NCBI GenBank assembly: GCA_039583875.1
Contig: CM077151.1
Span: 122,951,047 to 123,015,046, forward strand
Direction of reading: 5' to 3'
DNA: 64,000 nucleotides
DNA from: Platanthera guangdongensis
Taxonomy: Eukaryota; Streptophyta; Magnoliopsida; Asparagales; Orchidaceae
Under the pieces are notes generated by a model that did not search any database, was not told where the DNA came from, and saw nothing but the letters and a program-made list of their open reading frames with translations. The translations under genes and the position numbers were made by a program. This document shows positions 33,658 through 44,355 of the stretch, piece by piece; positions within the stretch are counted from its first letter, which is position 1; each line of letters begins with the position of its first letter.

Positions 33658-34766
33658 TGCCAGTTTCAGCACCAGACTTTATTATGGATGACTCTCCAAT
33701 GCCTACTCTAGATGAGCTTATTCAGGCAGACATTAAAGAAGAGAATAAGGCAGTAGCTGATACCTCTATCTCCTTTGTTTCAAAATCTTGTACAGATATT
33801 TCTTCTCTTGTTGCTGATACCCCTTTTCCTGAACCTTCTGCCTCTCCTCCAACAAAGGCTGTTGTTTCTGATAAAGCTTTAAAAGCTTTGGATGCTCTTT
33901 ATGACATCCCTCAAGGTTCTGAGTCAGAAGAAGATGATGATGATGACTCTGATGAAGATGCAGCTAGTAAGAAAAAGAGATTGTTGGCAAAGAAGAGAAA
34001 GGCTACTCCTCCTCCAGCTCCCAAGCCAAATCCCAATGCAGACATTCCCTATTATATTCTGCACAAGGTGACTCCATATAAGGGAATGCCAGCATGGATG
34101 TGGCTATCCGAAAACCAGTAGAAAGATAGAAAGAGAAGCAGGAGATACTCCCCTCCTCCAGTGCACAGATACATGAAGGATCCTCCTCCTCCTCCTCCAG
34201 CAGCTAGTGCTAGTGGCTCTAGCTCCCAGAGATCTGCCCCATTGCAAACTTATCAGAGACAGTCAGGGAGATCTTCTGGAAGCAGCCAGCAGAGGCCATC
34301 CTCCTCAGGTAGTCAACAACACAAGCAGCAGCAGCAGCAACAAAGTCCTGAAGTACAAAAAGCTGAAAGCCCAAAGAAGCCAGACTCCCCTCCAATTCCT
34401 TTTGAAGATCTAGAGACTGCTAATACTGCAAGAATGGCTAGGTACCAAGAGCTGATTGGTCTATCTTTGATAAATAAAGTCAAAGCAGAAGGAAAAGATA
34501 TCTCTGCTCTTTCAACCATGTCAAAGTATAAAAAGCAAGAGCTGAAAAGATTTGACAAAGGTAATAAATTGTTTAATGTTGATGATTATATGAAACTTCA
34601 CCCAGAAGCAGTTGTCCCCAGAGCAACATCATTAAAAATTATTGCGGCAGCTGATATGACCATGACAGTGGCTCAAGCTCAAGATCCTAACAGAGAAATC
34701 ATTTTCAAGAAGCCAGGAGAAAAGAAAGCAGAAGACACACCTCAGCAGAAGAAGCCAAAGAAGTAA
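33657..34766 (+). pseudogene. Copia-S extra protein, C-terminal part
   Basis: One frame (33657-34121 and 34161-34766) with a single TAG at 34119. It continues the previous ORF after a one-base frame change. In order: an acidic run (SEEDDDDDSDED), a basic nuclear-localisation-like stretch (KKKRLLAKKRK, about 33970-34002), a Pro/Ser/Gln-rich low-complexity region with a Gln run at about 34320-34345, and a charged helical end (ELIGLSLINKVKAEGKDISAL; LKIIAAADMTMTVAQAQD) finishing in Lys residues. The whole protein would have been about 930 residues. The composition suggests a nuclear or nucleic-acid-binding protein; this is inference. Confidence 0.7.
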
Positions 34767-34944
34767 TTTTCTTGTTGATTCATTTATGTCTGTTATTTGT
34801 TTTTAAACTATGCTATCTGTAACAAAGCTGTGTATATAAATATCTGTTGCATGCGTTATAATTTTCTGCCAGATATATCTCTTCTCTTGCTTAGTTTTTC
34901 TGTTTTGAGTCTCTGTTAGTGACCTCACCCAAATAGGGGGAGAT
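34767..34944 (+). other. 3' untranslated stretch and polypurine tract of Copia-S
   Basis: AT-rich non-coding sequence ends in AAATAGGGGGAGA at 34931-34943, the polypurine tract just before the 3' LTR. Confidence 0.85.
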
Positions 34945-36902
34945 TATTGGATCTCTAGTTGATTTGGGCTAGGTTCACTGACTTAGGATGTGACCCATCA
35001 TGTATAGCCAGGGGCAATTTGTGTCCTAGAGTCTAGGTTAAGTCCTTAGGCTCAACTCCAGATGGACCAGCTTTCAACTAGACCCTCAGAGACTCCTGAC
35101 TCACAAGTTTTCAAGACTAAGTAAAGTGAGTTCGACGTTCGTCGAACTCAGCTCGACGAAAGGAGTTTTGCGCTCGACGATCGTGAGACAATTCTTAGTG
35201 CCGAGCTCGACGATCTATGTTCTCTGTTCGACGAAAACTCAGTTTCTACATCAAGCCAAAGTCAGGAGGACTTCAAATTTTTCTAAGTCCAGCTTCATGC
35301 TTCGGTCAATGAATTATATTCTGAGCTCGACGAACTTCGACCTCAAGTTCACATCTTCTCAGGTCGACGAAGTCAGCTTCTCAGGTCGACGGATGCTATT
35401 CTCTACTAGACGATTTCTGTACTCAGAGAATCTGTGTCGACACTTAGGGTTTGTGTCGACACCAAACGATCTGTGTCGACACCAGGATTTCAGTCGATAC
35501 CAGCTTATGTCGACACCAGGATTTCAGTCAACACCAGCTTATGTCGACACCAGAGGATTTGTGTCGACACCAAGATCAATCTGTCGACACCAATTTATGT
35601 CGACACAGCATTTCAGCAGAAGCAGAGTATTTTGTCTAAGTCCAGAACTTTTCTCAGCTCGACGAATTTGATTCTTAGCTTGACGAATGAAGACTGTCTA
35701 TTAGATGAATGAAGATTGTCTGGTCGACGAACTCTATCAAGCTCATCTCGACGAACTCAAGCTCAGCTCGACGAACACAAGTTCAGCTCGACGAATTGTG
35801 TTCTTTGTTCGACGAATCCAGATTAGGTTTTCTTCAAGGTTCCCGTCCCGTTTCTTGGCGCTGATTCCTGAACATTTAATGCCAGATCTTCTCGGAATGT
35901 TACCGTTAGAACGTGCATTGACTATGGACGATCATATGCCGCTTTTCCATGGGACAGTTAGGAAAGTCATTGATTGCTGATTCTTTCCAAGGCCGACTGT
36001 AATTACTGCTCGACATTCAAAAGTTTGAATATTCCTCAGTCAGTGAGAGACAGATAGATACACAAAAAATAGTGACACATTAAGAGAATAGAATCAAGCA
36101 GAGTTCAAGAAACACAGTACAGAAAACAATCTGACAGACACTCTAAAGCTGCAGAAGAACAAAACATTCTCAAATCTAAAGTTCTTGACTGCAATCAGCC
36201 TTGACCAAAGAACTTTTGAAGAAGAATAAGAATAACCAAATTCAATCAAGAGTCTTCTTCTTTCTATTCTCAGGACAACTTCAAAGGACAATAGAATTTT
36301 ATCAGTCAAAAGAAGTTCCTGAAGAGGTTCTGGTGCAGGTATTCTAGGTCATTAAAGGCCTATCACCCTGAAGCAGTGCTCCAGCATTCCTGACCAATTC
36401 AAGATCTCAGGGGGAGCAAGATCTGCTACATCAATCCACAAGTCTTCTCTCTGACTGTTGACAGAGAAGACACTATCACCCTCTCTCTAATTCCTGTACA
36501 GGGTTTTAAAGCCCTTCAAAATTATTATGGTTGCAAGTCTCCTTCCAAAAGTCTTGAAGGTTTGGTTTTTGGGGACCTGATCAAAACCCATTGGTGCCCA
36601 GGACACCTGATCAACTCATCCTGCAGTGGATTCCTACCTAGGGTGGTAGAAGAGTGGATGTACCCAGATTGATTGGGGAACCACTATAGCTCCTTGTGTC
36701 TTCTGATTGCTTATTTTCTTTTGTTTTCTGGTTGTGGTCTTTGATTGCTCTGTGTTTAGTTAGTTGTTGTGTTTACTTTATGTTATTTGCTTCCCTGTTC
36801 ACTTATGGATACAACAACAGTTGTAAAAAGTTTTTAGTAAGCACTATACTCTATTCACCCCCCCCCCCCTCTAGAGTATATCAGATCTAACCTGCACTTT
36901 CA
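34945..36902 (+). repeat. Copia-S 3' LTR
   Basis: 1958 bp, colinear with the 5' LTR. The first dinucleotide is TA rather than TG (G to A). It carries the same two motif arrays at 35136-35820 and 35434-35607. Right flank is TGAAT. Confidence 0.95.
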
Positions 36903-38015
36903 TGAATAATAGTGATGTTTTATATCTTGCTGACTTCTTGTATCTTCAGGTTCAGCATGTTTGCTGAGTCTGAAATAGCCAGCTTCAGAGAGGCAATCTT
37001 CTCAGCCTGTTTTTTTGCTAGAAGCTTGATTCTCTTCAGTGCTTGCTGGAGTTTACCATATTTATCAATCAATTGATTGACATCTCCCTCAGATTCAGAG
37101 CCATCTTTATCGCTTAATGTAGATGCTTCTGATTCTGGAATAGTTATATAATCTGACACAGAAGGTGTAGAATGTACCTTATTAGGGCTTGGCTGCTCCT
37201 AGCTGGGTCCTTCCTTAGTCAAAGCCATCAGCCCAAGATAATGGCTAGCTTCTTCTCCTTCTTTAGATCTGGCGGCATCATCAACTTCTCTAGTGATTGT
37301 AGCCAGCATCTCTAAGAAGTCTGCTTCTACAGATTCATCTACAACAGTAAATAGCCCAATAAGGGCTTCAGCTTCATCTTCCTCTTTTGACTCTGATGAT
37401 GAGGAGTCAGTCCAACTCTTTTGCTTCTTGGCAATAAAGGACTTCTCCTTTTTATCCTTCTGCTGATGTTCCTTCTTTCCACCAACGTCCTTTCTTTTGA
37501 GAGGGCAGTCGGCTATGACATGCCTTGGCTTGCTACAACAATAACACACCACTTTAAAAGAAGTTTGTTTACATGGATTAGAGTCATACCTCTCCTCTTT
37601 ACAGGATTTCGTTTTGCCCATGTAGTAATCTTCCTTGGGATGAGAAGAAGAGGATGGTCTGCTTCTCCAGTGCATCTTCTTCTTAAATTTCTGAAATTGC
37701 ATAGAAAAGGCAGCAAAGTCTTCATCAGAAATATGGCAGTCTGATGTGCTGGTATCTGAGCTTTCTGACACATAATCAGTAACTCTACTTGGTGGAGAAG
37801 GAATTGTTCTCTTGCTCTTCCTTGTGGCTTCAGCTTTGAAGGCCACTGACTTGTCTTTGACTGTAGGGTTGCTGATTTTCTACTCCTCCTTTCTAGCAGT
37901 CTGCTGCATTTCATATGATAGTAACTTTCCAAACAAGGTTGGTGGTGGAGTGTCTGCAAGTCTGGCCACTTCTCTGATGTCACAATTTTTTGTGTCCAAG
38001 TCTTTCGTTAAAGAC
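36903..38015 (-). pseudogene. gag: Copia-A fragment 3: Gag middle with zinc knuckle and coiled coil
   Basis: It starts with the TGAAT duplication. Open segments are 37199-37846 and 36920-37159. The first holds MAFKAEATRKSKRTIPSPP, FAAFSMQFQKFKKKM, a CCHC knuckle with one change (CYCCSKPRHVIADC, Arg for the usual Gly) and an acidic Ser-rich tail. The second is a coiled coil (LIDKYGKLQQALKRIKLLAK). The upstream end (38000-38015) continues the SLTKDLDTK block split by Copia-C. Copia-B has the same order at 6128-7378. Confidence 0.85.
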
Positions 38016-40005
38016 CGTTAAAAATCAACAATCTGGCACTACTACCACGTTGAATTCTCTTCAGGTGGTCAACAAGATAGCCTAAAGACAAATTAATATT
38101 CTCAAAACTATCCAGTTCACACCTTGATCACGCGGAAATTCCCTGGAACCTGGACTGAGCAGGGGGTTATCTAAACTGAAGTCAATCACCCAGCAACACA
38201 TGTAGCGCAAGAGTCTTATTGATTTACTGCAATCTTCTTTACACAGAGAGATATACATGGCGTGGCATGATTCACCAACCAACACCCAAGGGAAAGCAGA
38301 GACTATAAAAACAAGACAAGAGAAACAAGCCGCGCAGACTCAAATAGAAGCCGTCGGTCTACTACTGTGGAGTCCGCTCAGTCCGCCAGGTTGCCACACC
38401 GTAACCCAAGCCACGCGGACTACCCCTTATACCAATGCTTGCTCTAACCGCCGATCTGCAAGCTGCTTGACCGCGAGGTCGCCTAGCCACCAGACCGCAC
38501 ACCCTACGATGTCGAATAGAACAGTCCACCTGAGGCATGCGACTTCTTGAACCCTGAAATAAGTTGCCAAAGAGAAGACCGTATGGTCGCTGTCCGCGAC
38601 CTACTGTTTTCCACCTGTTGCTTAATCGCAGAGTCCACACTGTCTCTGACCGCAATCAGATCCAACTCCTGGCTTTCCAGCGCTATACACACAACCTGCA
38701 CAACACAAACCCGGTCAACTCACTCAAACCGCGCGGACACAAAAGTCCAGTCCGCAGCAACAGTTGCGAGCTCAAGGTACTGTTCACTTACGCATGGAGA
38801 TTCTTGTTCCTGATGTGACATGGGTCCTATTTATACGCACGATGATGAGTGTGGTCACCGCCCTAGCTGATAGGATTACCGCCACATCCCGCAGCAAGAA
38901 CATGTGTATCTGTAAGACCCGTGGACACACTTCAGTCCGCTGCTACCTGTGCAGGATAGCCAGTCTGCCATTGCTTCTCCAAGGCCGGACAACAATACTA
39001 GTCCGCCTTGTCGCATGGCCAAGCCAACACCACCACAGTCGGACTCCGCAGCAACAGTCCGCCAATCTGCGGACACAGCGCATTAGTCCGCCAATCCCGA
39101 GCCCACGGCTTCCCCACCAAAGGCAACTGCCGGACTCAGGCGGACACGATGTTCCAGTCCGTCCATACTGTGGACAATACTAGTCTGCATATCCCTGTAG
39201 ACAACTCCAGTCTACAAGCCGAGTCCATAGCCTTGTTACCAAGACACCTTCCGGACTTAGCGGACTCCAGCTCCTGTTTGCTTACACAGCAAACTTCCAG
39301 TCCACATATATCGCAGACTACTCCAGTCCGCATATCCCAAGTCCACAGACGCAAGCAAGGCAGCTGTCAGACTCAACGGACTCCAGCTCCAGTCCGCACA
39401 CAGTTGCGGACACAAACTCCACTCCGCTTATCCCCAAAACTCGCAACCAAGGCAAATGCACTTCTACCGAGATGTGCGGACTGAGACGCAGTCCGCACTC
39501 CACTGCGCAATCTCCCCGGACTGAGCCAAACATGAACTTGGTTCAGACCCAACCAAGTACACTCCACTGGCCACAAGGGCCAGTCCGCACTTACTAGCGG
39601 ACACTGGATTCAGTCCGCCTCACCCGGTGAGCTCCAGTATCAGTCTGCACTGACTGGCGGTCTCCGCGGCTTCCACTTGCCGCTGTACCAGAGCAAGACC
39701 AAGGCAACTGCCAAACCGGTCTGCCGAGCTCCAGTTCTTCAGTCCGCTTCATGCCGGACTCCGCGGATAGAGTTTCTATCTGGCCGGTTACTTCTTGGGA
39801 TCCAACTGCCTACTGAGCACAAGCCGGCCTGGCGAACCGCCGCTGCTGTCCGCATAGTTCGTGCGAACAGACCGCCCAGCCCGCTATAGAGTAAACCGTC
39901 TACAACATCCCTACTGACTTAGCAGTCCGCCCACCCTGTCGGCATAGTCCGCGCGGATAGGTCCAAGTGCTCTATTCACCCACATTCACTTCACAAATTT
40001 CAACA
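38016..40005 (-). repeat. Copia-C 3' LTR with AGTCCGC array
   Basis: It begins CGTTAAAAATC where the partner has TGTTAAAAGTC, so the terminal T is lost. From about 38350 to 39960 it contains several dozen AGTCCGC/GCGGACT words, often CTCCAGTCCGCA. A minus-strand TATAAATA lies at 38828-38835. Open frames here are by-products of the repeats. Confidence 0.93.
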
Positions 40006-40506
40006 CTCCCCCTTGAAGTGAGAAGTGGTGAATAACTCCAGCAGCTCCCGTAACCTTGCACCGGATCCCTCTGATAGCATCTATGAAGAAATATCCAAGA
40101 CATAGTCCTCGCCCCGCATATCATGGACCATGAGGGAGCCCTCCAGCATCTCCCAAAAGGAGTCATGCTTCCCTCTGCCTTCTTCAGCTTCAACCTCCAC
40201 TCATGCATCACAGGAGTCTCACCAACTATCTTAGGCACAAAAGCCCAAGCCTCGTTACCTCTGAGAGAAGTCACCTCTTCAGCCTTGGTGTCAACCACCT
40301 CCTTGATTCTAGTGGGGTCATTACAACTGGAAGATACTTGCTCGACCTAAGGGCTAGCCAGGAAACATGGGATCAAGCCTGCCATGTTCCCTTCACTATA
40401 TCGAGCTGGTGGATTACTGATCCTCTTCGATCTCCGAAGAACCTGATCACGGCTAACCACCTCCGCTGCTCCTGAACCAGCTCCGTTCCCGGGCAAACCT
40501 AGAACA
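40006..40506 (-). pseudogene. pol: Copia-C pol remnant: hinge and RT start
   Basis: Minus-strand translation from 40500 gives the hinge block RRSKRISNPPARYSEG and then an RT-start-like stretch (SLRGNEAWAFVPK...HEWRLKLKKAEG). After that the frame leads directly into a non-RT tail and the polypurine tract. The RT palm (YVDD) and RNase H are absent, implying an internal deletion of well over 1 kb. Confidence 0.75.
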
Positions 40507-40511
40507 ATGCT

Positions 40512-42500
40512 TGATGAAGAATTTTATAGTTTTAAAAGTGTATCCAAACTATAATCCCAAAATAGGCAAGCGTACCTATCGAAATATAGTATAGGAATTT
40601 GTCGTATTAGACTCGGGGCCTGTTGAGTACTTCTACTCACGCAAATTGATATTATTTTATCGGAATATAAAATGAAGGTAAATTAAAACTAAAGCTAGAA
40701 AATATACAAAATGATAGCACTTGATCTAGAATCCCATTGGATTAAAATGAACCTTCATAAACATAAAGTACGCAAGACTCTTAAATTGCTCACTCGACAG
40801 TGGAAGTTCCTAAGTACAAAAGCGTCTCTCTCGAGCTCATGCTTTTGACTAACCTTAGGTTGATCGATTAAGACCTCTCGGCCAGTCGAAACCCCTAAGC
40901 TTGCTTTAGGCGGTGAACCACTCTATTGGATTTGACTCCAATCCGGAGGATTTATGTCGCCCTCTCTCGAGGAGTGCATGCAACTCCAATTATCTTTGAG
41001 TGATCTGCTCGTATCTGCAACCTCTCGGTCATTTAGGATACGGATCTTGGATCGAAAAACATATCCGCGAAATATGAATTCGACGAAATATATATCAAAA
41101 ATAAATCGTAAGCGAGCAAAATTAAGAACAAGACATTTGACAAAGAAAAGAAGAGTTTATTTTATTCCAAGTTTCATCATGATCAAGTACTTATGGAAAT
41201 TTAGCTACTCATAATTGAAAAATACATTTTATCACTATGAAATAAAAGAGTACAATTGCATGAAAAGAAAAATCTAAACTATATTGCAAATAAAATAAGT
41301 TGAAATAAAATAAAACTAACTCCAAAGATATCCCGAAAATAAGCCACCCAACCCGATTTTCAACCCCAATGGTGGACTCCAAAGATATCCCAAAAATAAG
41401 CCACCCAAACCGATTTTCAACCCCAATGGTGGACTCCCCTCATCATTCCCCCTTGACCATTATTTATAGGTAAAAAATAAAGGATGAAAGACACATGAAA
41501 GGTTGGAAGGCCAAGGGTAAGAGGAGGAAAATAAAGTGGTAATAATAGTTAAATATTAATGACATATATGAAAAAACAACCAAATTAAATGGGGGAGTTT
41601 CATAGTTTATAAAGAGGAGATAAATGGTGGACATAATTACTAAAATTAAGATGGAGTTGAAACATCAAATATTTATCAAATATTTAAGAGGAGGTAAATG
41701 GAGGGAGGAGATAATGAAGAAGAATAAAAAGGTGCTTGTTTCATGGAATAAAGAGGAGCTAGCGGTTTCTTGGAGAAATGAAGATGGGAAGTAAATGGTT
41801 ATAGTAATAATAATAATAATAATAAAGTGCATTTATTTAACTGTGGCAGTTTTTAGAGAGAGAAAGGGGTGGTGATGTAGGTTGTATGATGAGGTGGCGG
41901 CTTTGACATGAAAAGGTGATGGTGATGGCGTTGTGCATGAGAATGATGAAAATAGTTGAATATCGAAGACTTGCTTGGCGCCGGTCATTTTGAGAGTTGG
42001 TGATGATGCCGTGGCGGCATCAATGCATAATAATATATTTGTCATGAGCTTGCATGAAGAAGAGCTGAATGGGTGGTTGCGACATGAAACGCTTGATCGG
42101 CTTGAACGAGTACAGCGAGACTTTGACTTGCTTTCATGTAGACTGCATGAATTGCTCGGCCAACGTGACGACTTCGGTAAATATTTCTTTTTCAAACGTC
42201 GGGAGCGCGACCACGTCAATAAACCTACAAAAATAAATATATATTAAATTATTAAACTAAAATATAAAATAAATGCTTTATAAATGAAAATATATAAATT
42301 ATTATTAATTTTATATTAATTATTAAACTAAAATAAATACTAAAAATAGTTATAAATCATACAAAAATAAATAAGACTTAAATTATTTAACAGAATCAAA
42401 AAGATATAATTTATTAACCGGAATAAATAAAATATGATTAATTAAAACTAAATATTAAACTAAATATTATAGTAAAAATACGCGTAAATATTACTTATCA
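40512..42500 (-). mobile_element. LTR-X copy 2: complete solo LTR, 1989 bp
   Basis: It has TG...CA ends (TGATGAAGAATT to TTACTTATCA) and the 5-bp duplication ATGCT at 40507-40511 and 42501-42505. In minus orientation: U3 42500-41469, TATAAATA at 41461-41468, then a conserved R-U5 block at 40564-41040. It interrupts Copia-C pol. A (TAA)n run lies at 41802-41824. Small open frames inside have no recognisable domain. Confidence 0.88.
41319..41432. repeat. Two-copy tandem duplication, 57 bp unit
   Basis: Two nearly identical units begin ACTCCAAAGATATCCC and end CCCCAATGGTGG, with about three differences. They lie in the transcribed part of the solo LTR. Confidence 0.9.
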
Positions 42501-42502
42501 AT

Positions 42503-43794
42503 GCTCCCCTTGCTCCCTGAACAAGACGCCTCCTCACTGGAACTAGGAGCACCTGGAGCAACGCTCCCCCTGCTACCTGAACCAGAAGACTCCGCTCTTG
42601 AACTTGAACTGCCTGGAACATCGCCACCCTGCTTCCTGAACCAGAAGAATCCGCCTTCGAGCCAGTAGTACCTGGAGCATCGCTCCCCCTACTTCCTGAC
42701 CCTAACTCCTTTGCCCCGGAGCTAGAACAACCTGGAGCTCCTAGTGACTCAGGCAGCTCCACCTGAAGCTTAGCAGCAGCCTCCTTCAGCCCACCATCTG
42801 ACCTGCTCATCTCTAGCTCCACACAAGAGTTATACCAATACGGCGTCAACTCATCGAAGACAACGTCTCTTGATACGATGAGTCTCTTCGTCGCAGGATC
42901 CATACACCTCCATCTTCTCCTCTGCTCATCATACCCAACAAAGACTAGCTTCGTCTTGAGAGCAATCAGATTGTGTAAGTAGCAGGTAGATCCAAACAAC
43001 CTTAGGTGGTTCACACTGGGCTTTACTCCGAACATCAGCTCATAAGGAGTCTTCACATAGATCGGACTAAGAGGCATCTGATTGATGACATCAGCAACAC
43101 AAGCCATCCCTTCCGTCCAAAGAGCCTTAGGAACGCCTTTAATATGAAGCCAACACTTTCAGGTCTCCGTTAACCGACGGATCATCCGAGCTGTAATACT
43201 GCCTTGCTGTGAAGTATATCCACAAGAAAGCTCCTTCCGGATCCCTTGCTTCATGCAAAAGTTAGAGAACTCAGTTGTGCCAAACTCACCACCGATGCTT
43301 GTCCTCAACTTCTTGATCCTCAAGCCAAGCCGACCTTCCACAAGCTTCTTGAACTCCACAAACAAGCGCATCATGTTGGACTTCTTCTTCATGAAGTATA
43401 CCCAAGTATACCTTGAATAGTCATCGACCAATATCAGCATGAACTTGCTGCCTCCAAGACTGGAGGTGACGGTCTGTCCAACCAGAGCACAATGGACAAC
43501 CGCCAAAGGTGCTTTACATCTAGATTGTTCCTTATCAACCATAAAGCGATAAGCTTCACTTTGTTGACATCCCGCACATCCCTGACCATCGCCATAGGAT
43601 GACAATCTAGGAAATCCTCTTACGTGTCTTCTTACTACCATTGCTTTCAGCTTGTACATCCCTACATTCCCCAGTCTTTCATGCCATATAGCTGCACTAT
43701 CGCTGGCCTTCATCCGATCAGCACCAGAACTTGTTGAAGACCGAATAAAGTTATTCTCCTTGCCTCTAACATGAGCTACGTTCGCCGAGAGCAA
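42503..43794 (-). pseudogene. pol: Copia-C integrase
   Basis: Two open segments (43159-43794, 42503-43107) separated by a stop or frame change near 43110-43158. In order: WHERLGNVGMYKLKAM (zinc-binding), CAGCQQSEAYRF, MLILVDDYSRYTWVYFMKKK (near the first Asp region), LRTSIGGEFGTTEF (D replaced: T-S-I where SDNG/SDHG is usual), then SPIYVKTPYELMFGVKPSV and LRLFGSTCY. The end is Ser/Gly-rich repetitive linker. The loss of the second catalytic Asp suggests it is inactive apart from the breaks. Confidence 0.85.
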
Positions 43795-44355
43795 GGTAAC
43801 CTTGCACTCCTTCCTGAGATGACCATGTTGCTTGCATTTATATCACCTTGGTCCTTCCTTCCTCTTCCCATCATTCCTAGGAGAAACACTCATCTCTTGC
43901 TGATATGAAGTATAAGGACCATACTCTGCAGCAACCTTCACCTCCTTCCTGAACAAACCATCAAGGGAAGTCCAAACCTCCGCAGTTGACCGACATCCAC
44001 TGATGTGGTCCAAGATCTCCGATGAGATCACCTGCTTGAGAATAGTCTCCACTTTCGAATTTGTCTCCTTCCAAGATCTCATCTCTTCAGCATTGCCCGT
44101 AGTAGCCTCTTGTCTTTAACATCCCAAAGATCCTTGCCAAGAAGAAAGCTCTCCATACAAGACTTCCACCTATCAAAGTTCCTCTCTGTAAGGTGATCAA
44201 TTCCAAGACAACTTGCATCTTCCACTGTCATGGTTCCACCACTGGTTGCCTCTTCAAAGAGTAACAACCACTTCAGTTGAATGCTGCTTATCCACTCCAA
44301 TCCAGCTACGAGACCAAGTTCACTGGTCAAGTAACTGAACCTGGCTTTGATACCA
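43795..44355 (-). pseudogene. gag: Copia-C gag
   Basis: It starts near 44330 after the primer site (MTSELGLVAGLEW...). Copia Gag motifs: LTERNFDRWKSCMESFLLGKDLWD, VEDASCLGI, then ISSEILDHISGCRSTAEVWTSL. A CCHC knuckle remnant, CKQHGHLRKEC, lies at about 43803-43840. There is one frame change at 44082. It is much shorter than the Copia-A and Copia-S Gags. Confidence 0.8.

Larger units (their letters stand above)
24241..36902 (+). mobile_element. Copia-S: complete Ty1/copia element, 12.7 kb, Sirevirus-like layout
   Basis: Two 1958-bp LTRs, TSD TGAAT on both sides, a TGGTATCAAAGC primer site and a purine tract before the 3' LTR. The order is Gag, protease, integrase, RT, RNase H, then a 3.2-kb extra region with a long ORF. 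Long LTRs plus a post-pol ORF suit the Sirevirus group, but that lineage call is inference. Pol has about seven nonsense codons in one otherwise continuous frame. It is inserted in Copia-A gag. Confidence 0.95.

Noticed and set aside
35126..35712. Open frames of 60-180 codons through the Copia-S LTR in three frames, with Cys-Arg-His or Ser-Thr-Pro repeats (also at 24422-24967)
   Set aside because: They read the TGTCGACACCA array in different frames; the repeat keeps frames open. No domain, and they lie in an LTR.
38257..39889. Many overlapping ORFs of 60-160 codons on both strands in the Copia-C LTRs (also 44390-46000)
   Set aside because: GC-rich repeat arrays with few stops; frames overlap on both strands and have no domains. 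The LTR is non-coding.
41975..42247. 90-codon ORF in the LTR-X solo LTR
   Set aside because: No domain, lies in U3, and has no counterpart in the other copies.
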